Assembly (NCBI GenBank): GCA_026989535.1 | Contig: JALSJD010000136.1 | Span: forward strand, 1 to 56,595 | From: Cyclobacteriaceae bacterium | GTDB taxonomy: Bacteria > Bacteroidota > Bacteroidia > Cytophagales > Cyclobacteriaceae | Reading direction: 5' to 3' | Length of the DNA stretch: 56,595 bases | Shown: piece by piece, positions 24,717 through 33,466 of the stretch | How the letters are laid out: each line of letters begins with the position of its first letter | Numbering within the stretch: the stretch's first letter is position 1 | Position numbers and translations under genes: made by a program | Notes under the pieces: model-generated | Database searches by the model: none | What the model was told of the DNA's origin: nothing | What the model saw: the letters and a program-made list of their open reading frames with translations, nothing else

Positions 24717-26181
24717 TTGGTTAAACTATATTGTAGAATCTAGCTTAATACTGGCCTTGCTCCTACTATTTTATAGGGTAGTATTGAGTAAGGAAAAATG
24801 CATTATATATAACCGGTATTTTTTATTGTTTTCAGGAGGAGCTTCGATTTTATTCCCGCTACTCAATATTCCATTTATTAGCTTTTCTAAAACGGCAAAC
24901 ATTGAGCCTATTTATGAGTTGCCAGCTATTATTAGTCAGGTAACTACATTTTCATCATCGCAGCCAAGCAGTTTTAATACGCTACTTCAGTTAGCCGCTT
25001 TGGCTTACATTATTGGCGTTGTTTGGGTTGCCATTTTACTTTTTGTAAAAATTGGCAGGCTTATAGTACTCATAAGAGCCTCCAAATCGCTTATACAACA
25101 CACGAGCTATAAAATTATACTAACGAATGGTTCTATGCCCTCGTTTTCATTTTATAATTACCTGTTTCTTAATGAAGTTGGCAAAACTAAAGACGAATTA
25201 GATGCCATTATTGCACACGAAAAAGCACATATCAAGCAAAATCATTCGTTGGATATTATTCTTATTGAAGTTTATAAGATAGTATTTTGGTTTAGCCCTT
25301 TGAGCTACCAATTGGCTAAAGCTATGCGGCTTAATCACGAATATTTAGCAGATTATGCAGTAACTAAATCTATTGATAAAAAATATTATATAAACACCCT
25401 GCTAAAACAAATTTATACAAATACGGTTTTAGGTATGGTGCATTACTTTGGTATGCACAGCACCGAAAAGCGCATTAAAATGATAGGCAAAAGCATAAAC
25501 TTGAAAGCACTGTATAAGCCTTATTTTTCCATCCCGGTTATTAGTATTATTCTATTTACGTTTTCGTGCCACAACGAATTAGCTACCATAGAACCTAGAA
25601 AAATAGGGGTAGAAAAGGCACCTTTGGAGTTTCAAACGGTAATTCAAGACTTAAAAAACAAAAATCCCAATCGAAATTACTTTTTTAAGCTTACCTCCGA
25701 TGTTGCTTTCGAAAAAATTATCGCTCAGGATTTTAATCAATATACAATAGATTATGAAGCACCATTAAAAGGGTATAGTGAAGGAAGTTTTGGCGTAATC
25801 TACAGCTTTAATAAGTACAGAAATTTACCGCAAGAAATATTTAGCAACCACATTTATAAATTGCAAGAAGTAACCCAAATTCCAACCCCTTGGAACGGCT
25901 ATGAACATATACTTACCGCCATAGATGAATACGCCAATGGCTTAGTTAGCGTTAAGGAAGATAAGGTAATTTGGGTAAAATTTGTGGTAACAACTACAGG
26001 TTCTACTTCTTACACCAATATTACAACTGATTACACACAAATGTCGGCATCAGAAGCGCAAGAGTATGGTGCTATTATTAAAGCGGTTAATGCCACCGCC
26101 AAGTTATGGAGAGTTGGTAAAATTAATGGCACGCCTGTAAATGTAGCGTTAGAAATACCTGTAAGGCTTTATAAGCAGTAG
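24709..26181 (+). CDS. BlaR1-like M56 metalloprotease with degenerate TonB-C-like domain
   Basis: 490 residues starting at GTG 24709, inside the blaI-like gene. The N-terminal part has several transmembrane helices and the zinc site HEKAH (170-174) in DAIIAHEKAHIKQNHSLD, with a third ligand candidate in RLNHEYLADYA. A further membrane helix near 265-285 is followed by a periplasmic domain whose last 90 residues (VKFVVTTTGSTSYTNI ... AKLWRVGKINGTPVNVALEI) resemble a TonB C-terminal domain, a known arrangement in Bacteroidota. There is no penicillin-binding sensor domain, so the stimulus is not a beta-lactam by this route. Confidence 0.88.
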   Translation: MINWLNYIVESSLILALLLLFYRVVLSKEKCIIYNRYFLLFSGGASILFPLLNIPFISFSKTANIEPIYELPAIISQVTTFSSSQPSSFNTLLQLAALAYIIGVVWVAILLFVKIGRLIVLIRASKSLIQHTSYKIILTNGSMPSFSFYNYLFLNEVGKTKDELDAIIAHEKAHIKQNHSLDIILIEVYKIVFWFSPLSYQLAKAMRLNHEYLADYAVTKSIDKKYYINTLLKQIYTNTVLGMVHYFGMHSTEKRIKMIGKSINLKALYKPYFSIPVISIILFTFSCHNELATIEPRKIGVEKAPLEFQTVIQDLKNKNPNRNYFFKLTSDVAFEKIIAQDFNQYTIDYEAPLKGYSEGSFGVIYSFNKYRNLPQEIFSNHIYKLQEVTQIPTPWNGYEHILTAIDEYANGLVSVKEDKVIWVKFVVTTTGSTSYTNITTDYTQMSASEAQEYGAIIKAVNATAKLWRVGKINGTPVNVALEIPVRLYKQ

Positions 26182-26656
26182 TTATTTAATAAATAATTCA
26201 AATTAATACCTTCTGTTAAGTATTTTGGCATTGTTCTAAAGAATATAACATCCGAGCCATCGGATTCAATAACTAAAGGGAAAGCAGCTACTAAAACTTT
26301 TTTTAACCAAACTCCTCACCCGCAACGTCATTCCTTCTATGTTGAAATCCAAGTTAAAATTAATTTTTTATTGCTCTAATTGAGTCCACTCCGAAAACGC
26401 ACAAAATCAAAAAAGACTCTTTGGGCGATTTTATCATTTTACTCAATTAGCTGATGCTCAGGCATCTCCGAATCTCGTAAAATAAAAATCTCATCCAAAA
26501 TAGCCCATTTTATGAAAGATGTCAGTTTTCGGAGTGGACTCAATTGGATATTTATACAATAATGTAACTTTACAGTACAAAGAAATGGATACTATTCATC
26601 CAGCCCGTCTAATTTCGGTTAGGTGGGTTTTCTTGATAAAACTTAAAAACAGTACG
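26182..26656. other. Gene-free region with MITE-like copy
   Basis: Apart from the element at 26381-26542 nothing is recognised. An AATGACG-type palindrome remnant (CGTCATTCC) lies at about 26325. Confidence 0.4.
26381..26542. mobile_element. MITE-like element family 2, copy B (162 bp)
   Basis: Ends TGAGTCCACTCCGAAAAC and its perfect complement; with the flanking AAT/ATT the inverted repeat reaches 21 bp. The interior is roughly three-quarters identical to copy A at 8869-9029, including ATCTCATCCAAAATA near the right end. No ORF. Confidence 0.75.
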
Positions 26657-26875
26657 CTAAAGAAATCTTGAATTAGGACGTTTGTTTTTTGTAAAGTTTG
26701 CTAATTGTACGCCTTTATTGGGGTATTGATTAGAATAAACATTAAACCACTTCCAGATTGACCACTTTTCGTCCAAGAATGATGTAAATTTTAGTAGGTC
26801 ACTAACTCTATACTTGACACACTTTGCTGTACCATCAGCGTTGTTCCTAATTTTCACAATTACCTTGTACTTTTT
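26657..26875 (-). pseudogene. Unidentified gene fragment
   Basis: A frame reading KVIVKIRNNADGTAKCVKYR, then a Trp/Lys-rich stretch and VQLANFTKNKRPNSRFL. The composition looks like protein, but the frame opens directly after a stop, has no proper start and lies inside insertion-sequence debris. I do not recognise the family. Confidence 0.35.
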
Positions 26876-26999
26876 TTACGGTTCATTTCTTTGTACCATT
26901 CATCAATAACTATAAAACAACCTTCTATAAACAGATACTCTATAGCACTGCATTTTCCTAGTTCAATTTATTAAAGCAAGAGCCGAATCCTGCGAAGAG

Positions 27000-27230
27000 C
27001 GAACTTTATCAGTTACAAAGTAAATAAACTCGCAAGGAAGCAGAATAATAATTGCCATTGGGAAAGTTTTTTACCAAATAATCTTTTAAAACTTGAGGAT
27101 TGGGGTTTTGTGAAAACGTCTTAAACACATTACTTCCTACTATAACAGTTGTTTTCTAACTCTTTAGGTGGGTGTCAAGTCCCACAAAAATATCATGACC
27201 ACTAAAATCTAATTGTTTGTTTTTCTCCAT
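27000..27230 (-). pseudogene. IS110-type transposase remnant
   Basis: From ATG 27230 the frame gives MEKNKQLDFSGHDIFVGLDT, then HLKS and a TAG at 27156-27158 where IS110 proteins have Trp (LKSWKV). The same frame continues beyond as KTTVIVGSNVFKTFSQNPNP, QVLKDYLVKNFPNGNYYS before diverging. The element is dead: one nonsense codon plus loss of the C-terminal two thirds. It differs from the IS110 fragment at 18440, so it derives from another element. Confidence 0.75.
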
Positions 27231-27440
27231 AATAAAATAGATTAAATTATACACCTTTGAGTCCACTGAATTAGCCCCCTTAAAATAATAAACAATACCT
27301 GCTTTTTTTTGAAATCCAATATGGTTATTGATTAATTCTATCTCTACAGGGAAAAAAGGAAGGCTGGTTTGTGGCATGTTGGGGTCATTTTAAAATCCTA
27401 CTACAAAAATACGATTTTACCGCAAATCATTGAAAATCAA

Positions 27441-27671
27441 TTATATAAAATTTTTCCTGATGGTATGGGTCAGTTGTTCTGATATTGGTATTGGGTCTAA
27501 TCCAGCTAATTTACTAGGTTGTCCTGCAAAAATACGCATCCATTCTAAGATACCTGATTTGCTCTTTATCCCATAAATCTTTCTGGCTTGCTCTTTGGTG
27601 TATTTACCTGAAAGAACTTCTGTTACTATTCTTCGTTTACTCTGTTCACTTAGTGCTTTACTCTTTTTCAT
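27441..27671 (-). pseudogene. IS3-type transposase OrfA remnant
   Basis: Residues 1-45, MKKSKALSEQSKRRIVTEVL then GKYTKEQARKIYGIKSKSG, form the helix-turn-helix of IS3-family OrfA. After about residue 50 the sequence departs from the family, and there is no OrfB. An inverted pair GTCCTGTTTTAGGTTGAC (27676-27693) and GTCAACCTATTTCAGGAC (27711-27728) next to it probably represents element termini brought together. Confidence 0.65.
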
Positions 27672-27752
27672 TTTTGTCCTGTTTTAGGTTGACTTTTTAT
27701 TATTATTTTAGTCAACCTATTTCAGGACGTGACCATTTTACTATAAAAAAAG

Positions 27753-27801
27753 ACCACCCCGAAAGCTTTCGGGGTGATTTTAGGTGTTTTCGGAGTGGGT
27801 C
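27753..27801. repeat. Hairpin plus MITE family 2 end fragment
   Basis: A perfect 22-bp palindrome, CACCCCGAAAG/CTTTCGGGGTG, is followed within 15 bp by GTTTTCGGAGTGGGTCT (27785-27801), nearly the right end of MITE family 2. The two lie about 70 bp upstream of the helicase start and could influence its transcription. Confidence 0.5.
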
Positions 27802-27865
27802 TTTACTTAAATCTTTGCGACCTTTGCGCCTGCCTGCCAGTACAGGTCTCCTTAAATTTTACTTA

Positions 27866-29098
27866 ATGCGCTTCGATCAATACAATATAGCCCCCGAAAT
27901 AAAGCAAAGCCTTGTAGAGCTAGGCTTTAAACGCCCAACCGACATTCAGTTTAAAGCAATTCCTTCTATCCTTAAAGGAGAAGACCTGTTGGCCATTGCG
28001 CAAACAGGTACAGGTAAAACGGCCGCTTTTGCCATCCCCATCATCCATCAAATTGAAAAACGTAAAACCTCTAAGCGGTCGGAAAATATAAAATGCTTGG
28101 TGATGGTACCCACCCACGAATTGGCAGAGCAAGTGGATAAAGTGTTTAACTCATTAAGTAAATACACCAAGGTTAAATCGTTTGCCATTTTTGGAGGCAC
28201 AGAGCAAGACTCACAAATTAGAAAGCTAACCAAAGGCATTGATATATTAGTTTCCACGCCAGGGCGAATGTTCGATTTAATCAGTCAAGGCCATATTAAG
28301 CTCAACCGCATAGAAACATTGGTGCTTGATGAAGCTGACCATATGCTTGCCTTGGGCTTTATAAAAGACATTAGAGATTTAATGAAGCATATTCCCAAAT
28401 ACCGTCAAACGCTATTCTTTTCGGCCACCATTAACGATGAAATTAAAAAATTAGCTTACTCTCTGGTAAAAAATGCCATTCGAATTCAGCTTTCGCCCAA
28501 AGATCCTGTGGCTAAAAACATTGAGCATGGGGTTATTTATGTGGCTATGGACGATAAACGGTTCTTTTTGGAGAGGCTAGTGAATGAAAATGAAAATAAT
28601 AAATTTCTAGTGTTTGTTCGTACCAAAGTGCGAGCCGAACGTGTGTTAAAAGCTATGCAACGGGTAAATATTACAGCCGTCACCATTCATAGCGATAAGG
28701 AACATATAGAAAGAAAGCAGGCGATGAACCAGTTTAGAGTTGGTGAAATAAAGCTACTTATTGCCACCGATGTAAGTGCCAGAGGTATAGATATACCCGA
28801 TGTGGATTATGTAGTTAATTACGACCTGCCCGATGTGGCCGAAAATTATGTGCACCGTGTAGGAAGAACAGGAAGAGGAAAAAATAAAGGCACGGCTATT
28901 TCGTTTTGCAGCCCCGAAGAAAAAGAAGTACTTAACACCATTGAAACTTTTTTAACCAAACCTATTGAGGTGTTAGAAGTAACTAAGGCAGACAGAAAAG
29001 AAACGATTAGTCTTAGCTCTGAGATAGAAAACGATTGGAAAAAATTGATGCTTGATACCGAAGAAACTGTGAATAAAAAAAGTAAAAAGAAGAATTAA
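27866..29098 (+). CDS. DEAD-box ATP-dependent RNA helicase
   Basis: 410 residues from ATG 27866 (MRFDQYNIAPEIKQSLVELG); the frame is open further upstream, but that part is insertion-sequence debris. Motifs in order: Q motif (KRPTDIQFKAIP), I AQTGTGKT, Ia PTHELAEQ, Ib STPGR, II LDEADHM, III SAT, IV FVRTK, V ATDVSARGIDIPDVD, VI HRVGRTGRG. The C-terminal tail is short and Lys-rich (KKSKKKN). It resembles the RhlE-type helicases that act in ribosome assembly and RNA turnover, often cold-induced. Confidence 0.93.
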   Translation: MRFDQYNIAPEIKQSLVELGFKRPTDIQFKAIPSILKGEDLLAIAQTGTGKTAAFAIPIIHQIEKRKTSKRSENIKCLVMVPTHELAEQVDKVFNSLSKYTKVKSFAIFGGTEQDSQIRKLTKGIDILVSTPGRMFDLISQGHIKLNRIETLVLDEADHMLALGFIKDIRDLMKHIPKYRQTLFFSATINDEIKKLAYSLVKNAIRIQLSPKDPVAKNIEHGVIYVAMDDKRFFLERLVNENENNKFLVFVRTKVRAERVLKAMQRVNITAVTIHSDKEHIERKQAMNQFRVGEIKLLIATDVSARGIDIPDVDYVVNYDLPDVAENYVHRVGRTGRGKNKGTAISFCSPEEKEVLNTIETFLTKPIEVLEVTKADRKETISLSSEIENDWKKLMLDTEETVNKKSKKKN

Positions 29099-29153
29099 TC
29101 CCCTAACCTCTTTCATTCCTTTTCTAGTTTTAATACCTTACGCCTTAACTTTT

Positions 29154-31439
29154 ATGAGGCTATCAAAAATTTTTAGTACAAAATATTTTCGGGAGCAGTT
29201 CGACTTTATGCTGGCTGGCAAATGGCTCGTGTATGGAAGTATTGTAGGAGTAGTGAGCGGCATTGGTGCCATTATTTTTCAGTTCCTTTTGTCCTTTGTA
29301 AGACAACTATCAATTGGCAAAATGATGGGCCTCACCCCGCTATCTCCAGGTGGAGAAGCCGAATTATTTCACCTCGGCATTGGTAATTTTACTCCCTATT
29401 TGATTATAGTTATTCCAACTCTTGGTGGGCTAATAGCCGGTTGGATTGTATATACATTTGCACCAGAAGCCGAAGGCCATGGCACCGATGAAGTAATAAA
29501 AGCCTATCATAAAAAACGAGGCATTATTAACTCTAATGTTCCGTTTGTAAAACTAGTGGCTTCTGTTATAACCATTGGTACTGGGGGTAGTGGTGGCAGA
29601 GAAGGTCCTATTGCGCAAATTGGTGCTGGTTTTGGCAGTTTTTTGGGGCGTAAACTGGGCTTAAACACTAAAACACGCAGATGGCTTATGGTTTCGGGTA
29701 TGGGAGCAGGAATTGGCAGTATTTTTCATGCCCCCTTAGCAGGAGCTATTTTTGCTGCCGAAGTATTGTATTCAGATCCTGAAATAGAATCTGAAGTACT
29801 GTTGCCTTCAACCGTATCTTCCATTATTGCTTATTCTGTTTACTCAAGTGTATTTGGATGGCATAATATGTTTATTGAATCAAGCAAAGTCGGGTTTTCT
29901 TCGCCTTGGGAACTCCTTCCCTATTTAGTGTTAGGAGTTATTTTGGCTCTTATTTCTCATGTATATATTAGAATATTTTACGGCATTAATGCACTATTTA
30001 ATAAATTAAAAATTAGTAAAATTAGTAAACCTGCTATTGGAGGTTTTTTAACTGGCACACTTGCACTTATGCTAATTTTATTACTAAACGATAGAACCTA
30101 TGTGGTTGATATTATGGGAGGTGGATACGGAGTTCTTCAAGAAATATTTAATAATGGTGTGCAAAACGTAGGAATAACCTTATTGCTCACCATCGGTTTT
30201 TTTAAAATTCTTACAACTGCCTTTTCAATAGGCTCTGGTGGTAGTGCAGGCGTGTTTGGGCCTTCTATGGTTATTGGCGGCACCATAAGTACCGCTATTG
30301 GGTTTATGTTTCAAAAATTTATGCCTGCCATTGTGCAAAACCCAGTAACATTTACCATCGTAGGTATGGCTGGTTTTTTTGCTGCTGCTGCCAACACTCC
30401 GCTCTCAACCATTATAATGGTAAGTGAGCTCACAGGTAATTACCAATTGCTACTTCCTACCATGTGGGTTTGTGCCATCTCCTATTTTATTGCACGTAAA
30501 TGGAGTATTTACCAAAGCCAAGTACCCAATAAGAGTTACTCGAGTGCTCATTATGGTAAACATACTCAGCAAATAACAACTAATACCAAAGTTAAAGATT
30601 GTTATAAAAAGAGTAGGAAATTTTCATTTATTAAAGAGGATGCAACGATACACGATATTCTCGACATCATCGACCAATCGCGTCAACGCATATTTCCGGT
30701 GGTTGATGAGAATGGAAACCTATTGGGTGGATTTAATATTGAAGATGTTACTCATATTTTACATAACCCCGACTCTAAACTTAAAACGGCTAAAGATTTG
30801 ATGTACACAAATATGCCTGTAGTTTTTTTAGAAGACAGCTTGCATCAAGCCAATATGGTAATGAATGAAAACTATATGGATGAAGCCTTGGTGGTTTCGG
30901 ATGCGACTGCTAATAACGTGATTGGAATTATTACCTCTTCAGATCTCATTCTGTCATTCAATAAAAAACTATCGGAACTTAATTTTGGAGACCAAGAAGA
31001 AGCAGACAACAGCCCAAGTGATGACAATGTACTTAAAGCACTTAATTTACATCGATTGGTTGAAAAAGACTTAACCACTGTGGAACCCGAAAGCTCCTTA
31101 AGAGTAATTGTAAAAGCAATTATTAAATCGAAGAGAAATATATTCCCGGTGGTAGATAAAGAACAAAACCTATGCGGAATAATTCTGCTGAATGAAATTA
31201 GAAGTATTATGTTTGATCAATCGCAGTACGACACACTAACGGCTAAAGATATTATGACCCAACCCCCAGAAATTGTAAAAATATCGGATAGTATGCAAAA
31301 AGTAATTTATAAATTTGAAACAACTAAAGCGTGGAACCTGCCAGTTACCGATGAAAATAAAAAATATATAGGGCTGGTTTCAAAATCAAGTATCTTTTCT
31401 CAATACCGAAAAGAGCTGGTTAAGTACGCTATTTATTAA
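29154..31439 (+). CDS. ClC-family chloride channel/transporter with four CBS motifs
   Basis: 761 residues. The ClC membrane domain (about 25-450) has the signature helices GSGGREGPIAQIGAG, carrying the gating glutamate of GREGP, and GSGGSAGVFGPSMVIGG. The first selectivity motif GSGIP is not evident in its usual form. The C-terminal 290 residues contain four CBS motifs (starting near 490, 550, 635 and 700), forming two Bateman modules, whereas most ClC proteins have two CBS motifs. CBS pairs commonly bind adenine nucleotides, suggesting energy-state control. Transport of chloride, or of another anion, is inferred. Confidence 0.92.
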   Translation: MRLSKIFSTKYFREQFDFMLAGKWLVYGSIVGVVSGIGAIIFQFLLSFVRQLSIGKMMGLTPLSPGGEAELFHLGIGNFTPYLIIVIPTLGGLIAGWIVYTFAPEAEGHGTDEVIKAYHKKRGIINSNVPFVKLVASVITIGTGGSGGREGPIAQIGAGFGSFLGRKLGLNTKTRRWLMVSGMGAGIGSIFHAPLAGAIFAAEVLYSDPEIESEVLLPSTVSSIIAYSVYSSVFGWHNMFIESSKVGFSSPWELLPYLVLGVILALISHVYIRIFYGINALFNKLKISKISKPAIGGFLTGTLALMLILLLNDRTYVVDIMGGGYGVLQEIFNNGVQNVGITLLLTIGFFKILTTAFSIGSGGSAGVFGPSMVIGGTISTAIGFMFQKFMPAIVQNPVTFTIVGMAGFFAAAANTPLSTIIMVSELTGNYQLLLPTMWVCAISYFIARKWSIYQSQVPNKSYSSAHYGKHTQQITTNTKVKDCYKKSRKFSFIKEDATIHDILDIIDQSRQRIFPVVDENGNLLGGFNIEDVTHILHNPDSKLKTAKDLMYTNMPVVFLEDSLHQANMVMNENYMDEALVVSDATANNVIGIITSSDLILSFNKKLSELNFGDQEEADNSPSDDNVLKALNLHRLVEKDLTTVEPESSLRVIVKAIIKSKRNIFPVVDKEQNLCGIILLNEIRSIMFDQSQYDTLTAKDIMTQPPEIVKISDSMQKVIYKFETTKAWNLPVTDENKKYIGLVSKSSIFSQYRKELVKYAIY

Positions 31440-31450
31440 CCTTATAGTTT

Positions 31451-31870
31451 ATGATAAAAGAACCGCTTATATTTTCTAATAAAATGGCAGACCTCTATTT
31501 TAATGCCTCCACTAAGAAAATGGTGGTTATTTACCACGGATTAGTTGACTATGATTTACTGCTAGAAATTATTGACTCTGTTAACCAAATAGCCACAGAA
31601 ACTGGAATTTACGGAACTTTAGTTGATATCTCCGAATTACGAGGCTCATTTCATCGCTTATTAGGTTATATGGAAGAAACTGGGTTTCCGCTCCTCGTGG
31701 AGCAAGGGTTAAAATTTCAGGCACAAATAATTTCGGATGACTTAATGATGCAAAACCTATCAAAAAAGATAGAAAAACTATTGACCTCGCTTGGTGTAAA
31801 TTTAAAAACATTTACTAACAGAGCCGAAGGGGAAGAATGGCTTAACTACCAACTTGCCCGCAAAGGTTAA
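31451..31870 (+). CDS. STAS/SpoIIAA-like protein (paralogue of 36842-37255)
   Basis: 139 residues, no signal peptide. It aligns with the protein at 36842-37255 across its length: DISELRGSFHRLLGYMEETG against DFRRLQGSFKNIFEYLNTEY, and FQAQIISDDLM against CKAFIISEDII. The alternating beta-alpha pattern suggests a STAS or SpoIIAA-like fold as used in signalling. It begins 11 bp after the ClC gene, so they are cotranscribed and it could regulate the channel. Confidence 0.7.
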   Translation: MIKEPLIFSNKMADLYFNASTKKMVVIYHGLVDYDLLLEIIDSVNQIATETGIYGTLVDISELRGSFHRLLGYMEETGFPLLVEQGLKFQAQIISDDLMMQNLSKKIEKLLTSLGVNLKTFTNRAEGEEWLNYQLARKG

Positions 31871-31889
31871 AAATAACCACGCTGCTGCT

Positions 31890-31929
31890 CCCCTCCAAGG
31901 GAGACTCGATAAAACACCCTCTGGAGGGG
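31890..31929. terminator. Candidate rho-independent terminator
   Basis: CCCCTCCA (31890-31897) pairs with TGGAGGGG (31922-31929), followed by a T-rich stretch (GTGTTTTTCTTTT). It lies after the ClC/STAS genes and before mscS. Confidence 0.45.
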
Positions 31930-31962
31930 ATTATAAGAGTGTTTTTCTTTTAATTTTGCAGT

Positions 31963-32802
31963 ATGAATTGGAGCGTATTTTCTACGAATAAATTACAGCA
32001 GTATTTCGATATGGCTGTAGATCAGGCCATGTATATAATACCTAGGCTACTCTTAGCCTTTTTAATTTTGTGGATTGGGTTTAAACTGATTAAAAAATTA
32101 AGCAAGCTTATAGAAGCCGCCTTAATAAAAGTTGGAATTACTGATACCCTAAGGCCATTTATCACTTCTATTATAAACGTAAGCCTTAAAATGTTTTTGT
32201 TTATGATGGTGGCCAATATAATTGGGGCTGATGTTACTGGGCTTATTGCCATTTTTGCAGCTACTGGTTTTGCCATTGGCATGGCACTGCAAGGCAGCTT
32301 GGGTAATTTTGCATCGGGTGTACTAATCTTGTCCTTTCGCCCTTATAAGGTAGGCGATTGGGTTGGTGTAAATGAAAAATTTGGCAAGGTGAAAGAAATT
32401 GGCATTTTTAACACCATTATTATTACCCCTGGGCATAATTTATTAATTATACCCAACTCCAAAATAACCGATAATATTGTTACTAATTTTTCTAATAAAG
32501 ACGTAATTCGATTAGAATTAAAGGTGATAATGCCCTACGATGAAAGTTACCCGAAAGTAGAAAAAATTATTAAGTCCACAATTAAGAGTGTATCCATTTT
32601 ATTGAGCAACCCTGCCCCAGAAATTGGCATCCTTACCTTCGATAGCCATTTTATTGAAATAGCTGTACGCCCCTACACACTGCCTGATGATTTTTGGGAA
32701 GCCACCTTTGCCTTTAATAATGCTATAAAAAAGGCACTACACAAAAATGGCATTCAAATGGCTTATGCAGAAAATGTTAAAATGGGGCCCATTGGAGCGT
32801 AA
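31963..32802 (+). CDS. mscS: Small-conductance mechanosensitive channel (MscS family)
   Basis: 279 residues, the size of E. coli MscS. Three N-terminal helices precede the Gly/Ala-rich pore helix (GLIAIFAATGFAIGMALQGS, LGNFASGVLI). The beta domain follows (RPYKVGDWVGVNEKFGKVKE, IIIPNSKI) and then a mixed alpha/beta vestibule. It opens under membrane tension to release solutes during hypo-osmotic shock. Monocistronic. Confidence 0.94.
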   Translation: MNWSVFSTNKLQQYFDMAVDQAMYIIPRLLLAFLILWIGFKLIKKLSKLIEAALIKVGITDTLRPFITSIINVSLKMFLFMMVANIIGADVTGLIAIFAATGFAIGMALQGSLGNFASGVLILSFRPYKVGDWVGVNEKFGKVKEIGIFNTIIITPGHNLLIIPNSKITDNIVTNFSNKDVIRLELKVIMPYDESYPKVEKIIKSTIKSVSILLSNPAPEIGILTFDSHFIEIAVRPYTLPDDFWEATFAFNNAIKKALHKNGIQMAYAENVKMGPIGA

Positions 32803-32903
32803 TTGACGTTAAGATTTTTGTCCCGGCTTTTCTAACCTGATTAATTCCTAATGCAGCGTAGCTGCAAACAAAAGTTAGTTGTTTTTTAACAAGGCAATCA
32901 AGG

Positions 32904-33116
32904 TCGGACGATAGTCAGACCAAAAAATAACAACAACCTGACTCTTGTATGATAGAGGGAAGCTCTATTAATTGAATGAATCTAGCCTATTATAATGTTT
33001 ATTTAAAACCGTTAAAACGGTTTCTGTAGTTTAGTTTGCTAACATAGCCCACGGTTTAAACCGTGGGCTATGTTAAATTTATAATTTACACAAATGGTTT
33101 TAACCATTTTTCGTAA
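32904..33116. repeat. Tandem duplication, copy 1 (213 bp)
   Basis: Identical to 33153-33365 except for two bases. Each copy holds three hairpins: AAACCGTT/AACGGTTT, the perfect 34-bp palindrome with arm AACATAGCCCACGGTTT, and AAATGGTT/AACCATTT. The third-to-first spacing and absence of ORFs suggest a structured repeat element. Confidence 0.9.
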
Positions 33117-33124
33117 CTACTCAG

Positions 33125-33152
33125 CCATTTGTTTAAACCTAAACCAAAAAAA
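33125..33152. repeat. 28-bp perfect dispersed repeat
   Basis: Reverse complement of 10753-10780 with no mismatch (contains TTTAAACCTAAACC). It forms the junction between the two 213-bp copies. Confidence 0.7.
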
Positions 33153-33365
33153 TCGGACGATAGTCAGACCAAAAAATAACAACAACCTGACTCTTGTATG
33201 ATAGAGGGAAGCTCTATTAATTGAATGAATCTAGCCTATTATAGTGTTTATTTAAAACCGTTAAAACGGTTTCTGTAGTTTAGTTTGCTAACATAGCCCA
33301 CGGTTTAAACCGTGGGCTATGTTACATTTATAATTTACACAAATGGTTTTAACCATTTTTCGTAA
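33153..33365. repeat. Tandem duplication, copy 2 (213 bp)
   Basis: Second copy of 32904-33116; differences are TATTATAGTG for TATTATAATG, and GTTACATT for GTTAAATT. The near identity points to a recent duplication or ongoing conversion. Confidence 0.9.
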
Positions 33366-33466
33366 ACTTCAGTCTTCGGGCAAAACTTGCTAAAAAAACA
33401 AGTTTTTACGGGGTGATAGCATGAATAATCTATTACTGCCGACTGGCAAGGAATGGCATGAATCAA

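Larger units (their letters stand above)
32803..33466. other. Gene-free region carrying a recent tandem duplication
   Basis: No protein gene. It contains the two 213-bp repeats described separately, a 36-bp junction, and short hairpins (ACTTGC ... CAAGT near 33387). It lies between mscS and the 3' end of the histidine kinase gene, so it is a convergent intergenic region. Confidence 0.6.
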
